The notes: generated by a model not told the origin, from the letters alone. A stretch of 64,000 bases of DNA from Symbiodinium kawagutii (GCA_009767595.1 VSDK01013050.1:1-64000), one strand, 5' to 3'; numbered from the stretch's first letter, positions 22,130-33,243 are shown. Numbers and translations are program-made.

Positions 22130-22299
22130 CGAGTCCGTTTCCCAGAAGAGTTCAGGGATTGTAGTTTGCTTCTTCTTGAGCGGTTCNNNNNNNNNNNNNN
22201 NNNNNNNNNNNNNNNNGGTTCACACAAGAAGTCGTATACTTCTTGGGGTTCGGCCAAGAACCGAGCATGGTCCTTGCGGATTGCAACAATCCTTAGCTT
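22130..22299 (-). CDS. exon interrupted by an assembly gap
   Basis: Starts after CTGCAGCAG with KLRIVAIRKDHARFLAEPQE and continues VYDFLCE up to the run of 30 N (22216-22187). After the gap, an open frame EPLKKKQTTIPELFWETDSD follows. The N run is a multiple of three but its true length is unknown, so the frame across it cannot be judged. No family recognised. Confidence 0.42.
22187..22216. other. assembly gap (30 N)
   Basis: A run of 30 N inside a probable exon. The flanks share GGTTC on both sides, so a small duplication or collapsed repeat may have caused the gap. Confidence 0.98.
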
Positions 22300-22466
22300 C
22301 TGCTGCAGGCAGCAAAAAAGTTGTAATGTATTCATGCCACTAACGAAGCAATTCCTCCTTTGACTAAGTAGTATGTGAATATTAATATTAATATAATCTA
22401 GTGTTTGGTATCTCATTTTTCCTGGCAAATCAGTAATGCATAAATCCAAAATTGCTTTTTGCAGAC

Positions 22467-22645
22467 CTGATTCCACCCCCGAAATCTTCGAATCCCGCCA
22501 AATCCCGTGTCGTCAGTGGCACAGTGCACGTTGCGAATAATGTATTGACCACTCTGTGTCAACTCTTCCGCTGTCAGCTGCTGTATGTCTCCGCTGAATA
22601 CATTTTCAAGTATTTGGATTTTGGTCCCGCTCTGACGGCTGCACC
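22467..22645 (-). CDS. exon of unrecognised protein
   Basis: The frame reads RQSGTKIQILENVFSGDIQQ, then LTAEELTQSGQY and DDTGFGGIRRFRGWNQ, before a good donor CAG|GTCTGC at 22466. The acceptor near 22645 is uncertain (GCAAG or GTGCAG). Looks globular; no family recognised. Confidence 0.48.
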
Positions 22646-22744
22646 TTGCAGGGCATCTATTGAATAAAGATTTTGGTGATCCAAATTGTCTTTTCAAACC
22701 CCTTTCGATTTGCTCTAAAACTTCAAAAACTGAATATTTTCCTT

Positions 22745-23035
22745 GCAAGTTGACCCAATCCTTCCAGGAACCCCTGCAGGATTAGGATGGGGGCATAGAC
22801 TGAACCAATTGCTAGGTTAGTGATGGTTTGGGGTGACCAAGCATAGCCCATCTATTTCAACCGGCGAGAAGCTGACTATCCGTGGTAGGTTTGATTGACT
22901 ATTGAGTGCAAAGCTTTGGTGATCCAAACTTCCTTTTTTAACCCGCTTCAATTTGCTTTAAAAGTCTTTATTCAAAAGTGCTCAAAAATGAACATTTTGG
23001 ATGGAACTTGACCCGAACCCATTTTGGGGAACCTT
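22745..23035. repeat. dispersed repeat R1, most complete copy
   Basis: Carries the full series of landmarks: CAGGAACCCCTGCAGGATTA, GAACCAATTGCTAGGTTAG, CATAGCCCATCTATTTCAACC, TTTGATTGACTATTGAGTGC, AAAAGTCTTTATTCAAAAG and GAACATTTTGGATGGAACTT. A partial copy abuts it at about 22655-22745. Confidence 0.8.
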
Positions 23036-23192
23036 GCCAGGAACCATGAGATTGTTCATGGGGGACTTATGACAGTCATGTTGCTATGTTAGGTAGTTTG
23101 CAAATATAAAGTGCAAAAATCACTTAGTGATTAATGATTAGGAATAGAACATGTGTTGGGATTTGAATGTTCTGGGCCTGAGATGCGTCAAC

Positions 23193-23284
23193 GCTGCGAT
23201 GCGACCAGCTCCTTCATTTTTCTTGCAAAGTCCCTGGATGCTGTCATCTTTGCAGCTGACGGCAGACAAGTCCTTAGAGTCCAG
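23193..23284 (-). CDS. short exon of unrecognised protein
   Basis: Between GTGGCCTAG and donor GTTGACGC. Reads LDSKDLSAVSCKDDSIQGLC and then KKNEGAGRIAA. The reverse-orientation box CTAACGTGGCAATGG follows on the plus strand within 20 nt of the acceptor. Confidence 0.42.
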
Positions 23285-23564
23285 CTAGGCCACTAACGTG
23301 GCAATGGAGGCAGGTTGCAGCTTCGAAAGAAAATCATTAGAATAATGCAATCTGATCTGGTACTTCAAATAGTTTGCCACAATAAACTTCTCAAAGAGAT
23401 GATTCTTATAGCGTTGAAGGTGACCCAGCTTGGGTTCAAAATTCCATTGTCATGTGCCTTGAAGCTTAATCTACACATAGTCAAGAGTCCAAGTCGGTAT
23501 CATATGGCAAACAGCACCCCCGACCATCATGGCGAAGGCAACGTGCTCTGACATGAAAACTCAC

Positions 23565-23648
23565 CTTGTCCAAAATCTGTCTGATCTTCTCCACCCCACT
23601 TGTCCTCATCAATTCTTCAGTGCTCTTGTAGTCAATGCCGTCCATGAC
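23565..23648 (-). CDS. short phase-0 exon
   Basis: 28 codons, symmetric phase 0, with acceptor GCTAGCAG and an excellent donor AAG|GTGAGTTT. Reads VMDGIDYKSTEELMRTSGVE followed by KIRQILDK, an amphipathic helix pair. Family unknown, but the splice borders are among the best in the window. Confidence 0.58.
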
Positions 23649-23977
23649 CTGCTAGCAATGGCACAGGGCTGGAAAAAATGATTTGGGCCTCATGATTGGT
23701 ATGGTATTCTTTCCAAATGATCACCCAGGAGCGATCTGGAACACTTTCTCTTGGTTTGAAAATTCTACATGGTCTTTACGTAAAAATGAAACATTCTCTC
23801 AAACCAACTCCCGGTTTGCCAGTGATTACTGTAGCATTGTTCTTGGGATTTGCCATGGTCGATGCTGACAATTCTTGTGGTTCTGGACGGTTCTGGATGA
23901 TTCTGGGTGGTTCTGTCACTAACCTGGCCATGGCACCTCAGGCAAACACCCAAGCTTGAAGACCACCCTTTCACGAC

Positions 23978-24072
23978 AGCCGAGTTGCGTCATCAAAGAC
24001 ACACCGGTTCTTGAAGAACGGGTCAGCCAAAAGCCCCTGCTGGACTGCAGGGTCGGAGTCGCAAGCTGACAC
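23978..24072 (-). CDS. short exon of unrecognised protein
   Basis: After GGTGTCAG the frame reads VSACDSDPAVQQGLLADPFF then KNRCVFDDATRL, with donor GTCGTGAA before an in-frame stop. Composition supports coding. Confidence 0.42.
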
Positions 24073-24473
24073 CTGACACCAGCAGTCAACATTGTCTTCG
24101 GGGGTCGGCATTGGTGTTGTTTCTCAAGGTCACCACAAGTTTCACCATGATCCATGAACGAAGCAATAAATTGGTTCAACGGGTGAGATCACAAAGGATA
24201 AATTCAAAGACGAAGGGCATGGTTGAACTTCAAGCAGAATCCTTCTTGTTGCTGCAAAATGTTCGCAGCCCTGCCAGCTGCATCCAACCTTGGCCGCAAA
24301 TGCGTCGATTGACTTGGCATTGGAAGGTTCAATATCAGTATCACAAACACGTGGTTTGGTCTATTTGATCTCTTAGGCAATTGCCTTGTTAAGGGGCTTG
24401 ATGTCAATACACAAAGCTCCATATATCTGTGGACATGAACATGGATGTTTAATGTAGCAACTAACTGACCCAC

Positions 24474-24639
24474 CGAAACAATATTCAGAGCCAGGTGGCC
24501 CTGTGAAGCTGCTGGAAACAGTCAATGTCCTGTCCTCCAGCATCAAAGGCTTGCCTTCAAGTTTCTTGCAGAACTCCAAGGCTCTTTGATTTGCCTCCGG
24601 CATGGCGTATGGAGGCTTGTGAGGTGGTCCTGTTCCATC
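24474..24639 (-). CDS. exon resembling the C-terminal half of an RRM
   Basis: Begins after TCGGGTAG with DGTGPPHKPPYAMPE and continues ANQRALEFCKKLEGKPLMLE then DRTLTVSSS, ending at TTTCG|GTGGGTC. The A-x-x-A-x-x-F-x-x-x-L-x-G-K-x-L-x-x-R-x-L-x-V pattern fits helix 2 and strand 4 of an RNA recognition motif. Splice borders are good; the RRM call is by pattern. Confidence 0.5.
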
Positions 24640-25365
24640 CTACCCGAGAACTGGCAACCGAATATACGGTCAACCAAAAAACCTATGACAGCAACTCTGG
24701 TAAACTAACCTGGCAATGGCAGCTCTAACCTTTTCAAAGGAAACCTTGGGAAATCAGCTATAACTAGTGGATGTTCCATTGCTATGTTAGATCACCAAAG
24801 GGCAAATCCAAAAATAGTTCGGCTTGTTTCTCAACTAGTGGCAATGGAACTCCAGGTAGAAGCTTCGGCAAGGGATTGCGAAGGTATGGTGGCCATGTCA
24901 ACGGGTCTTCGATGACTAGGCCACCCAGAAATGAATTTCGTCCCATCTTCCAGAACACCAAGACCAGTTGAAGAAATTTTCCGCTTCTTCACAGCCTTAG
25001 ACATGTGCTGGGCCGTGACTACAGCTAATGGTCTCAGGGTAGCGTTGCCATGGGACAGGGGGTGGTTGATGGTTTAATTCAACATGGGTAACAGTTGATT
25101 GCCATGTTAAGGATTTATATGATATGGATTTATCAAAAAATGTAGCGCCTGAGGTGATTGTGGATTCAATATGCTTCAAATTTCAGTTAACCTTTTCCAT
25201 CTCAAAGATTCCAACTTGTAACCAAGGCGTCCTTAACACCTTTTTAGTGGCCATGTTAGATTCACTGCTGAAAGTGGCTACCAAAGGCCAAGACACTGCT
25301 GTCTTGGATGCAGAAACTGCGAAATGCGAGGGTGATTTGCGATCCACCCGCCGCCTAACACTTAC

Positions 25366-25425
25366 CGAAGGTGATGCTTGACACTGAACCATCTCATCCA
25401 GTTCCTCCGCCAACACATCATCATC
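25366..25425 (-). CDS. 20-codon acidic phase-0 exon
   Basis: 60 nt, phase 0 on both sides, acceptor GTCTTGCAG and donor TCG|GTAAGTG. Encodes D-D-D-V-L-A-E-E-L-D-E-M-V-Q-C-Q-A-S-P-S. Strong splice sites; function unknown. Confidence 0.55.
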
Positions 25426-25651
25426 CTGCAAGACGCAAGGTGCATTAGAGGAGTATCCAGTATCTTTTGAATTTATCAAGCGTCCCCTATCCAATAGACT
25501 ATAGACTTTTTAACTTGACAATCCCCTTCCAATCACAGACCTTGATGCTACGGTAGGAAGTCTCTTTGATCCATTGCCATGTTAACTTTTTCTGGAATGA
25601 AACAATGGGTTGATGTAACCGTCTGGTTTGGTTCACAATCTTACGACAGAC

Positions 25652-25780
25652 CTGCGCTACCATATTTTGGCAGACCTCCGCTGCTGGTGAACTCTCCGTT
25701 GGTGCTTCCATGGCAGTACGGCACAGCACAACCCCACTGGCCGTACGAGTAGCAATGCAACTTGCAACTTGCAACCATGA
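25652..25780 (-). CDS. possible exon of unrecognised protein
   Basis: Ends at CAG|GTCTGTCG. The frame reads ATRTASGVVLCRTAMEAPTE then SSPAAEVCQNMVAQ. Two frames are open here, so the reading frame and the upstream border are uncertain. Confidence 0.33.
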
Positions 25781-26149
25781 AATGGCTGCGATCGTTCTGG
25801 CGCAGTTTTCCCAGGATCAACCATCCTAACATGGCAATCCCATGGTTTGACCACTTGCCAGCCTCTAATCGGAAGGATGAATGCAAACGAACCAGTTCAC
25901 CAAAGAATAGGAACCCTCGAATTCTGATGTGCTGAATACATCATATCTGATTGCTACGTTAGTTTTGCACAGTTTACAATCCCATTCGTGGGGAGCACTG
26001 TAGCATATTAATTTACTGTAACCCACGTCATCATGGGCTGTTTCCCAAGGATGGCAAGCTGAACCTACTGTAATTATGGTTGTTGCACTGTGGTCAGAGT
26101 TCCTTCCAGGCTCATCCCACAGGACGCCCAGGGTTCCCCAATGATTGTG

Positions 26150-26400
26150 GGGCGCTCAAAGATTCCCAGAGCTCCCCAAGCATTCCCCAGGGATGGTAGC
26201 CTGATTGCAAAGTGTTGTTGGATGCTCAGGGTTCCCCGGAAGTTCCCCAGGAATGGCAGGCTGACCCCAATGAGGGGGGATGCTGCAATGCTCAAAGATT
26301 TGCATGGTCCCCCAGGGATTCCCCAGGGATGGCAGCCTAATTGCAAAGTGTTGAGGGATGCTCAGGGTTCCCTGGAGGTTCCCCAGAGGTTCCCCAGGGA
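26150..26400. repeat. GTTCCCCAGG-type tandem repeat, two units of about 139 bp
   Basis: Two units start with GCTCAAAGATT at about 26152 and 26291. Each carries ATTCCCCAGGGATGG, CAAAGTGTTG and GATGCTCAGGGTTCCC. Within units TTCCCC(A/G)G motifs recur every 10-20 bp. Plus- and minus-strand frames are open across it but are repeat translations, not genes. Confidence 0.75.
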
Positions 26401-26818
26401 TCTGCAGGAGACCGACATCGGCGGATATTTTTGGAAACAGTTTTTGGCAAACAAACATGGCAATCCTTGGAGTTTGACAACACACCTGAAACAATATCCA
26501 GGGCACTAACGTGGCAACTCATGGAGGACGTGTTAGCGCAAATATCCGCTAAACTAACGTGTCGGGCTTCTCGCCAAATCCAAAGTTTTTTTCTACACGT
26601 TAGATTTAGAGAGTGTAATTCCCGGTAGGTGGGTAATGATCCCTGAAAGAAACAATGATGTGGTGGAAGCGCTAGCTATACGAGCTGATAATCCATGTGT
26701 GCACTGTCAAATGCTCTAATCGCAACATCTTCAGAGATCTAGACCTGGCTAGGGGCATTGCTGAGAAGTGACTGAACCAATGTTCAAAGGCAGAACTTAC
26801 ATCAACATTGCAACTTAC

Positions 26819-26910
26819 CTCTGGATCCCCTTCCCAACAGCTGACTTGATCCATTCTAAGAATTGACCATAGAGATTTCTGTCGAATCACCTCCCAGCAC
26901 TCATTCAACT
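26819..26910 (-). CDS. exon of unrecognised protein
   Basis: The frame reads LNECWEVIRQKSLWSILRMD then QVSCWEGDPE before a consensus donor GAG|GTAAGT at 26818. The upstream border is not fixed (an acceptor near 26910-26940). It may be a 5' exon of the 4-26 kb gene region. Confidence 0.42.
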
Positions 26911-27486
26911 TGTTCGGAAGAACCAAGCATCAATGGCTCGAACCAAGCATAAACCCAGGGCCCAACACTCTTAGAAGTCACCGGGGTCTGATGTTATCAG
27001 TGGGGCCCCATGATATCATTGGACAGTGGCCTTCCAACATTCTGCGTATTGTTTTTCCTGCTGTGAGCGATGACGTGACTGCCATGACAGGTACGCAAGT
27101 GTTGAACATCCACCAGAAGGCTTGACAAACTTAGAAAACCATGGTCAAGAGTGGATAGAACAATGCTTCATCATGATGGTTAACACCAATTCATAGCAGC
27201 TTTAACCAACCAACAAGCCAGGCCAGCTACCAGTCAACCACCCAATGTCCATCCCCAACTCGCAATTGCCAAAACTGACCATTGCGAAGTGGCTGGGGCA
27301 ACCACCGACCATTCATCTCTGGAGAATGTCGCCAGGTCACCATCATAAAGGCCACTTGTTCATCCACAAGCCATTTTCAACCACCACAAATCAGCTAGCT
27401 TCATGAACAGCTAACCTCAAAAGCTGGTGACTTAACCATGACATAGGCTATGAACAGCGAGCTTTCTCGTAAGCCGCCATGGCAAC

Positions 27487-27559
27487 CTGCCCCCAAGGTT
27501 GGCACCATCACTGGCACGTGCTCCACCCTCTCGGTTTCTTGCACTTGTGTCACTGGCAC
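27487..27559 (-). CDS. alveolin-repeat micro-exon
   Basis: Reads VPVTQVQETERVEHVPV from acceptor GTCTCGCAG to donor GTTGCCATG. The alternating V-P/E-x-V pattern matches alveolin (IMC1-type) repeats of the cortical cytoskeleton of alveolates. Alveolins build the filamentous layer under the alveolar sacs. Confidence 0.58.
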
Positions 27560-27599
27560 CTGCGAGACCAAGGGGGGCCTAGTTGGATACTATGAGTAG

Positions 27600-28690
27600 C
27601 TACTATGATAGCTACTAACTTGTTTGCTAATAAATAGCTATCATAACTAGGCTAATAATGGCGAATAAGGGATTGCCTACATATCAGAATTGGATAGGCT
27701 AGATAGCTAATATTCAGAGGAATCTTTACTAGCTAGTTATCATAGGAATGAGCAGGCAGCTACCTATTTATCATAGGAATTCCTACCTACTCGAATGCTA
27801 TAGCTAGCTAATGATGGCTACGAATTAGTATAATTTAGGTACAATAATAATGGCTATTATATTGCTAGGAATCCAAAGCATAATTCCTAATATGGCTAGG
27901 AATCTAAAGGAAATAGCATACTTAGATACTGTGATAGTACTCACTCGTCTTATGTAACAATCTACTTGTAGTAGCTAATACCACATTTGTTTGACAAAAT
28001 AATGGTCGATAGCATCTATATATGTATACGTCTATATACAGACATATATTATTAGTAGGGTTCCTGATAAGACAATAACAGTACTGTTTCCATAATGATT
28101 AGCTACAGACCAAAATAATGGGCTTGGAGGGTAAGTCTTGTCACTGGGGAAACTAACATCGCTCCAAAATGTTTCATCCATCAGTCATCTTCGACTAATG
28201 AGCTAAATTAACCAGTGGCCATAGTTAATGACTGATCAATGATGGCTAACTATGTACAGTAGTTTGTTGTTCTCTGAGAACCATGGACTTCCCTATCTTC
28301 CACCACTTGAAGCAACCATCAGTGATCCTGGTGCCACAAACCTAGTTGAGCCAGGCCCCGCCTCTCTGAATTTGTCCACAAAGTGCTCCTGACACCAGGG
28401 CCCCCCGGCCCCCCATGCACCACGGCCCACTGGTTGAGCCAACACATATTGCAATGACATGCCTGGTGATGTCGCAAGCATTGATCACTGTTGACGATGA
28501 GTGCCATGCGCTTAGTACTGGGAGGCGTTGGATCAACAACGGTGCAGCACGATCCTTTAAAAAATAGGACATTCTCATTCAGAATGAAAAATCACCATAC
28601 TGTAAGTCTCTGCTCAAAAACTTGAAGTGTATCATTGGTGATGGCTTCTTTGCCAATGGATCAACCATAAACGTCGAACAGGTGGCTGCT
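27600..28690. other. intron or intergenic, rich in AGCTA/TAGCTA words
   Basis: 27595-28060 is AT-rich with many TAGCTA, AGCTACT and ATAGCTA words. 28270-28580 has a GC-rich segment (28340-28440) with three open minus frames and no clear splice borders. No exon is claimed. Confidence 0.4.
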
Positions 28691-28696
28691 TCTGAC

Positions 28697-28764
28697 CTGG
28701 CCTGGATATAGGTCTGGGGCACGGTTTGGTCCACCTGCTTGATCTTGTACTCGATCTCAGGAAC
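28697..28764 (-). CDS. alveolin-repeat micro-exon
   Basis: From CACCTTGGAG to donor GTCAGAAG. Reads VPEIEYKIKQVDQTVP and on to YIQA, matching the alveolin V-P-x-x-E-Y-x-x-K pattern. Same strand and style as neighbouring repeats at 27487 and 29892. Confidence 0.6.
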
Positions 28765-29891
28765 CTCCAAGGTGTGCCACAGAAATGCTTGGTCAGCAAA
28801 TCCTGAGGGTTACTGAACCCCTATGAACAAGAGAGCATAGGTATCTGCTCTGAACCAACCAAGGTTTGCGTTCGTGCATGTTTTTGTTACTGCTCAACTG
28901 GTAATCAAAGTATTACCCTGCACTGAAAGACAGTTTTGCATGCATACTTCTTGGGTACTTATGTATGTACTCACAAAGCTGTACACGAGAAAAGACTGTG
29001 CGAAGGGTGGACCAAGGGACAACGTAGAAGAGTTAGCAACCTAAAAGATCCAGTTGTAGGACAAATCAAGGAAGCCCTAAAGACAAGGGGCAGGACCCAT
29101 GAGTGGCACGAAAAGAGGAGATTCAATCTGAAGGCAAGTGCCTCAAGAGCAAAGATACTGAGTTGACACAGCTATTCAGGCACCCTTGATCAGGTGCGTA
29201 ATGCAGCATTACATCCTTTGAAAGTGTGGTTGCCGCCGCTACCAATGGCAACCACTAGATCACAAGCAGCGCAAGCAAAAGAGAACTGGGAGACTGTTCA
29301 TTGCTATTGACCATTCAAATTCTTGATCATTTTGAGCAGCCATTGTTGACCATTGTTAGACATGATTGATCACTGTCAACTATGATTAACCATCATTAAT
29401 CATTATTAGTTGCTCATTGACCGGCATTCACCTCTACTCTATTTACCATAAGTATGGCCCCTTGCTTTCCACAATTTACCATGGTCAGCCTCGCCGGTTT
29501 TGGAATCTAGGTTCGTCAGGGTATGTGAACCGAGGTGCACAAAAGCTCATGAGCGCTGGGCTCAATGGTTCAAAGAAAGGATCGTCAAGAAAAGATAGGA
29601 TGATATGGGTCAATAGTTTTCTAGCTCAGGAGACAGCAATGGAAGAGTAGATCTGAGAGAACACAGGTCTAGACGGCGAGAGGAAGAGAGATCCATCGAT
29701 CGAGAGATAACTTTCAAAAAGAAATGTGTAAATATGTTTCAAATAGATCTTAAATGTATACATGTGTATACCTGCTCCCCAAAGGAACCGATCCTGCTGA
29801 GATTCCCTAAAACCCTGTGTGGGCCTTGTTTTCATTACCCTGGCAATGAAAATGCCTCGCGTCTCACAGGTCGCCACACATCGCAACACAC

Positions 29892-29985
29892 CACACAGGC
29901 AGGGCCCTGAGGCCTCGATGATTTTGTCCACTGGTACCTCTCGGTACTCCACGTAGTCCTCGTACTCCACTCGTTCCACCCAATC
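29892..29985 (-). CDS. alveolin-repeat exon
   Basis: Begins after CCACCTCAG with DWVERVEYEDYVEYRE followed by VPVDKIIE, a typical alveolin repeat. The 3' border is taken at GTGTGTTG (29891). A GC donor directly after the last Glu is an alternative, since dinoflagellates use GC and GA donors. Confidence 0.62.
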
Positions 29986-30455
29986 CTGAGGTGGGCACGA
30001 AATTTGCTTGCTGGGATCCGAAGTGGCAAAAAAAACGTGAGCTTCTAGGGAATGACCATGTTTTTGTGATGCTTCCCTACTAAAAAAACTGAGGTGGCTT
30101 TGGGGTGGGCTCAAAATGACCGATGCCAGCAGTTGTTTGTTCCACTCATGCTGTACTCCGCAAGCACATCAGCCAACGGCTACCTTTGTTCACAATTGCT
30201 GGTGTCCGGAGATATCCAAACAGTCTTGCTTGCCACAAGGTTCAAGGGGGTAACGCTTAGCAAACTAGCATCACAAGTGGCTTCGTTGTGGTCATGTCAC
30301 AATGCCCTAAGTCTCAATCAACTCCTAACTAAGTGAGACTTTTAAGGACTACTAGCATCTCCTAGCCATCTTTAAGCATTCTCAAGCGTTGTTTACCGCT
30401 ATCAACATCAAACTGTTCTCATTTGCTTTTTGACCAGATCAGCCTGTACCAACCA

Positions 30456-30551
30456 TGATCATCAGGGGGCACCATGAGTTTTCGGATTGGTGCGGCTGTA
30501 AAGTTTCTTGCTTTCAGCTGTCCCACCTTGAACCGAGGTGATCCAGGGGAT
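30456..30551 (-). CDS. possible exon of unrecognised protein
   Basis: After ATCTCCAGCAG the frame reads PRFKVGQLKARNFTAAPI then RKLMVPPDDHG, ending before GTTGGTAC. It lies between alveolin exons but has no alveolin pattern. Downstream (30630-30850) is an AT-rich TATATA/CATATA tract. Confidence 0.33.
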
Positions 30552-31498
30552 CTGCTGGAGATGGAAACATGGATGAAAGGGTGGCCGGGATATGAAGAGA
30601 TGTCAACACACATTGCCAATGTGATAGAAGTATAAGTGTATATATATTTATATATATAGACATACATGTATTTATTTATCTATCTAAATATTTTTCTATC
30701 TTTTATTGTTTAATTCATGTTTTTATATATGTATATTTTTTTGCTCAAGTAATTTATCTATTCATATCTCTATGCAAATATGCAATATATGAATATGGAT
30801 GCATATATATATATGTATATTTCTATGATTTTGTATGCATGTGTGCATCTCTAGATACGCATAAATAATAGTAACGCAATGACTAGGCAATCCCAATTCA
30901 GGCATGTCGATGCCTGCCCAAACACCCCCCTGCAAAATGCATAATCTCATCATGGCACATATCCAGTGTGTCAGTGTGTTTGAAAGAGGGTTCTCAGAGT
31001 CTTGGTTTCCAGACCACTTTCGGAACTTCGATGAGCCTCTCCTGAATTTGCTTCTTTCCTGCCATCAGGTGCACGACGTCGATCGGAGAAAAGTGTGAGC
31101 AACTAAGCAAATTCCAAGCCTAACAGGAAGATATTGCTGTTGACACTTCAAGACAACCCCCGATTCACGCGCATCAAGTTGTATACGTGTTGTTGATCGT
31201 TGATTATCAACTCCTGGAATCAACCATGATCATTGGCCGTGATTGACCAGTAGGCACAGTGCAAGTTGGGAAGCAGAATACCCGGTATAATTTGGGCTCA
31301 AGTCATCGACAGCCCCCAATAGCACTCCCCGTGCAGAGCGGTTTGCTGAACAACTACAACCAGCGGTTGTCTTCAGCAGGTGACCACAGCAATTTCCGAA
31401 AATCTCCGGGTGAACCAAAAAACGGATGACCTGTTCGCCTGTTAGAGCCATCGGCTCATTGGCTTCCAGACGAAACGGCTGCTGCATGGCTTTTTCAC

Positions 31499-31576
31499 AA
31501 TGGCGCCAGCGTGGGGAAGTCCTGGCACATGCACCACTCTTTCTTCGATGACCACCTGTGGCACTTCCACAATCTC
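31499..31576 (-). CDS. alveolin-repeat exon
   Basis: 26 codons, phase 0, acceptor CTGGCCAG and donor GTGAAAAA. Reads EIVEVPQVVIEERVVHVP then GLPHAGAI. E-I-V-E-V-P-Q-V is the canonical alveolin core. The clearest alveolin exon in the window. Confidence 0.68.
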
Positions 31577-32725
31577 CTGGCCAGCTTAGGCCATTGAAAA
31601 GCCACAAAAAGGCAGTTGGTTAAGTCATCCAGGTGAAATGGAAACTCATGATTGGGCCTAAATCATGCTTGATTAGATGATTAATGACAAATGATTAAGC
31701 CTAAATCATTGTGAATTCTGATTAGATGATGAATATTGACTGGTGGTGAATTCTGGAATGGTTCATACTGATTGATATGGGTTAATCATGATTCATGAGT
31801 ATCTGGTTCATCGCGCTTGAGAATAAATTACCATCAAGTACTGGTTGGTGGCTGCATCACCCCCATCTCAAAAAAATGTGCGAATGTCAATTGGAAGTTG
31901 GAAGCCTTGGTCCCAGTTGGTATGGTTGAACATGATAATTCTTCTTGAACCTACAAGCCAATTTCAGTGGAATGGATTCATGGTGAACCAAGAGTTTATA
32001 CATCCTGGTTCTTATTCTGGATACTTGAAATTAAAAAAATCACAGCTTCCTGCCCTCCCAACGGTAGCAAACGCACGGAACTATGGATAGTTACCACTGG
32101 CATGTCCTGACCCGTAGTTCCTGAGTTCCTGAGCTCCCACTCTAAGAAGATTACACTGGATATCCCTGGCTCCGAATCCGGCCCTCCAAGCTACCTTCAT
32201 AAAATGGTCTGGGTATGGGTATGACCATGGTTGTGGAGGTCTTGACCCACACCTTGCAGGGTGCATTACCATGGCAAGGGATCAATCCGCAACGCATACG
32301 GATCAGACTCTGTGCAAACTATGGATCACTGCGGGGGGAGCAAAGCGGCAATTGTAGGTATACCAACATTAATGCAAGGTCAAACAGTGTACATCATCGA
32401 AAAAAAGCTTGCCAAACCTCATACCTTTGCAAGTCTTGCTGCATGGCCAAGGTTTCTGCAGGGCAGTTTTGCAGCCCACGAGTGGTTCCGTTCTATGAGC
32501 TGGCTCAAGCAGCAGGGGAGATCGCCAGCCGGTACAACGAGTGGTAAAAAAAACCATTGGATCTGCCATTCATCATCATTCGCCGCTAATCATCAGTTTA
32601 ATCATCAAAAACCATCATTTACCATGGTCTAACCATTCCTAATGACCAACTAGTTTCTTGATTAAACATTGATTTACCACTCATATATTTATTAGTCTAT
32701 TGATTGATCGATCTGTTATGCTACA

Positions 32726-32895
32726 TTTTCCCTCTCCAGGCGGCCTCTCTTCGTCAAACGCCCTGCCCCAGTGCAACGGGATGCGATGGGCTCCTCTCGA
32801 ATCTCGATGAGGCCCTGAGCTTCCAGTTGCTGGAGAAATTCATTGTACTCCTGGGATTCAGCAAGGCATCCAGCAAGGCATCCAGCAAGGCGGCC
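32726..32895 (-). CDS. exon of unrecognised protein
   Basis: Begins after GGGACCCAG with a 12-bp repeat (L-A-G-C type), then reads ESQEYNEFLQQLEAQGLIEI and REEPIASRCTGAGRLTKRG. The charged helix supports coding. The 3' border is unclear (GTAGCATAA near 32713, or earlier). Confidence 0.45.
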
Positions 32896-33070
32896 CTGGG
32901 TCCCGAGTTACATCAAACACATGGAACCTTTGTTGAGAACTGAAATCTCTACATTGATTTGCGTAAATGTTGAGAAAGGGACTGCCAAACTCCTCTCAGG
33001 GACTGCAATTGTGGATTCACCGTGTCTATGGGCGTGTTGAGCTATCGTAACACGCTACTGGGAGCCTTAC

Positions 33071-33243
33071 GCAGTGGTGAAAGCCTGCTGGCGTCCGTCG
33101 CGAAACTCTTTGTGATCGGATGGGGCGATGCATCGCTCGCATCGGGGGTTCACCGTGGGGTGCCCCCAAGGTGTGCAATTTCGGAAGGTTAACCTCCCAA
33201 GTGTGAAACATCGCCTTCTCAGCAGTCCAACAGCTATCGCCCA
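33071..33243 (-). CDS. exon of unrecognised protein
   Basis: Acceptor TCACCGCAG and donor TGC|GTAAGG are both good. Reads GDSCWTAEKAMFHTWEVN then LPKLHTLGAPHGEPPMRA and ends TPAGFHHC. Appears globular; no family recognised. Confidence 0.55.

Larger units (their letters stand above)
4550..25960 (-). repeat. recurrent CTAACATGGCAA box in introns
   Basis: About 50 copies of (C/T)TAAC-N-TGGCAA or near variants (AACCTAGCAA, AACATAGCAA) lie on the minus strand between about 4267 and 25960. Examples on the plus strand as TTGCCATGTTA start near 7349, 9197, 13861, 18461, 20467, 22077 and 25576. A minority are reversed (plus-strand CTAACCTGGCAATGG near 5561, 23290, 24707 and 26506). Some precede an AG within 8-15 nt (18792, 20104), as a branch point would; others follow a donor by about 20 nt. 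The box is essentially absent after 27 kb. Confidence 0.8.

Noticed and set aside
26090-26509. Plus- and minus-strand proteins with IPG/PRDG repeats
   Set aside because: They are translations of the TTCCCCAGG tandem repeat, open on both strands.
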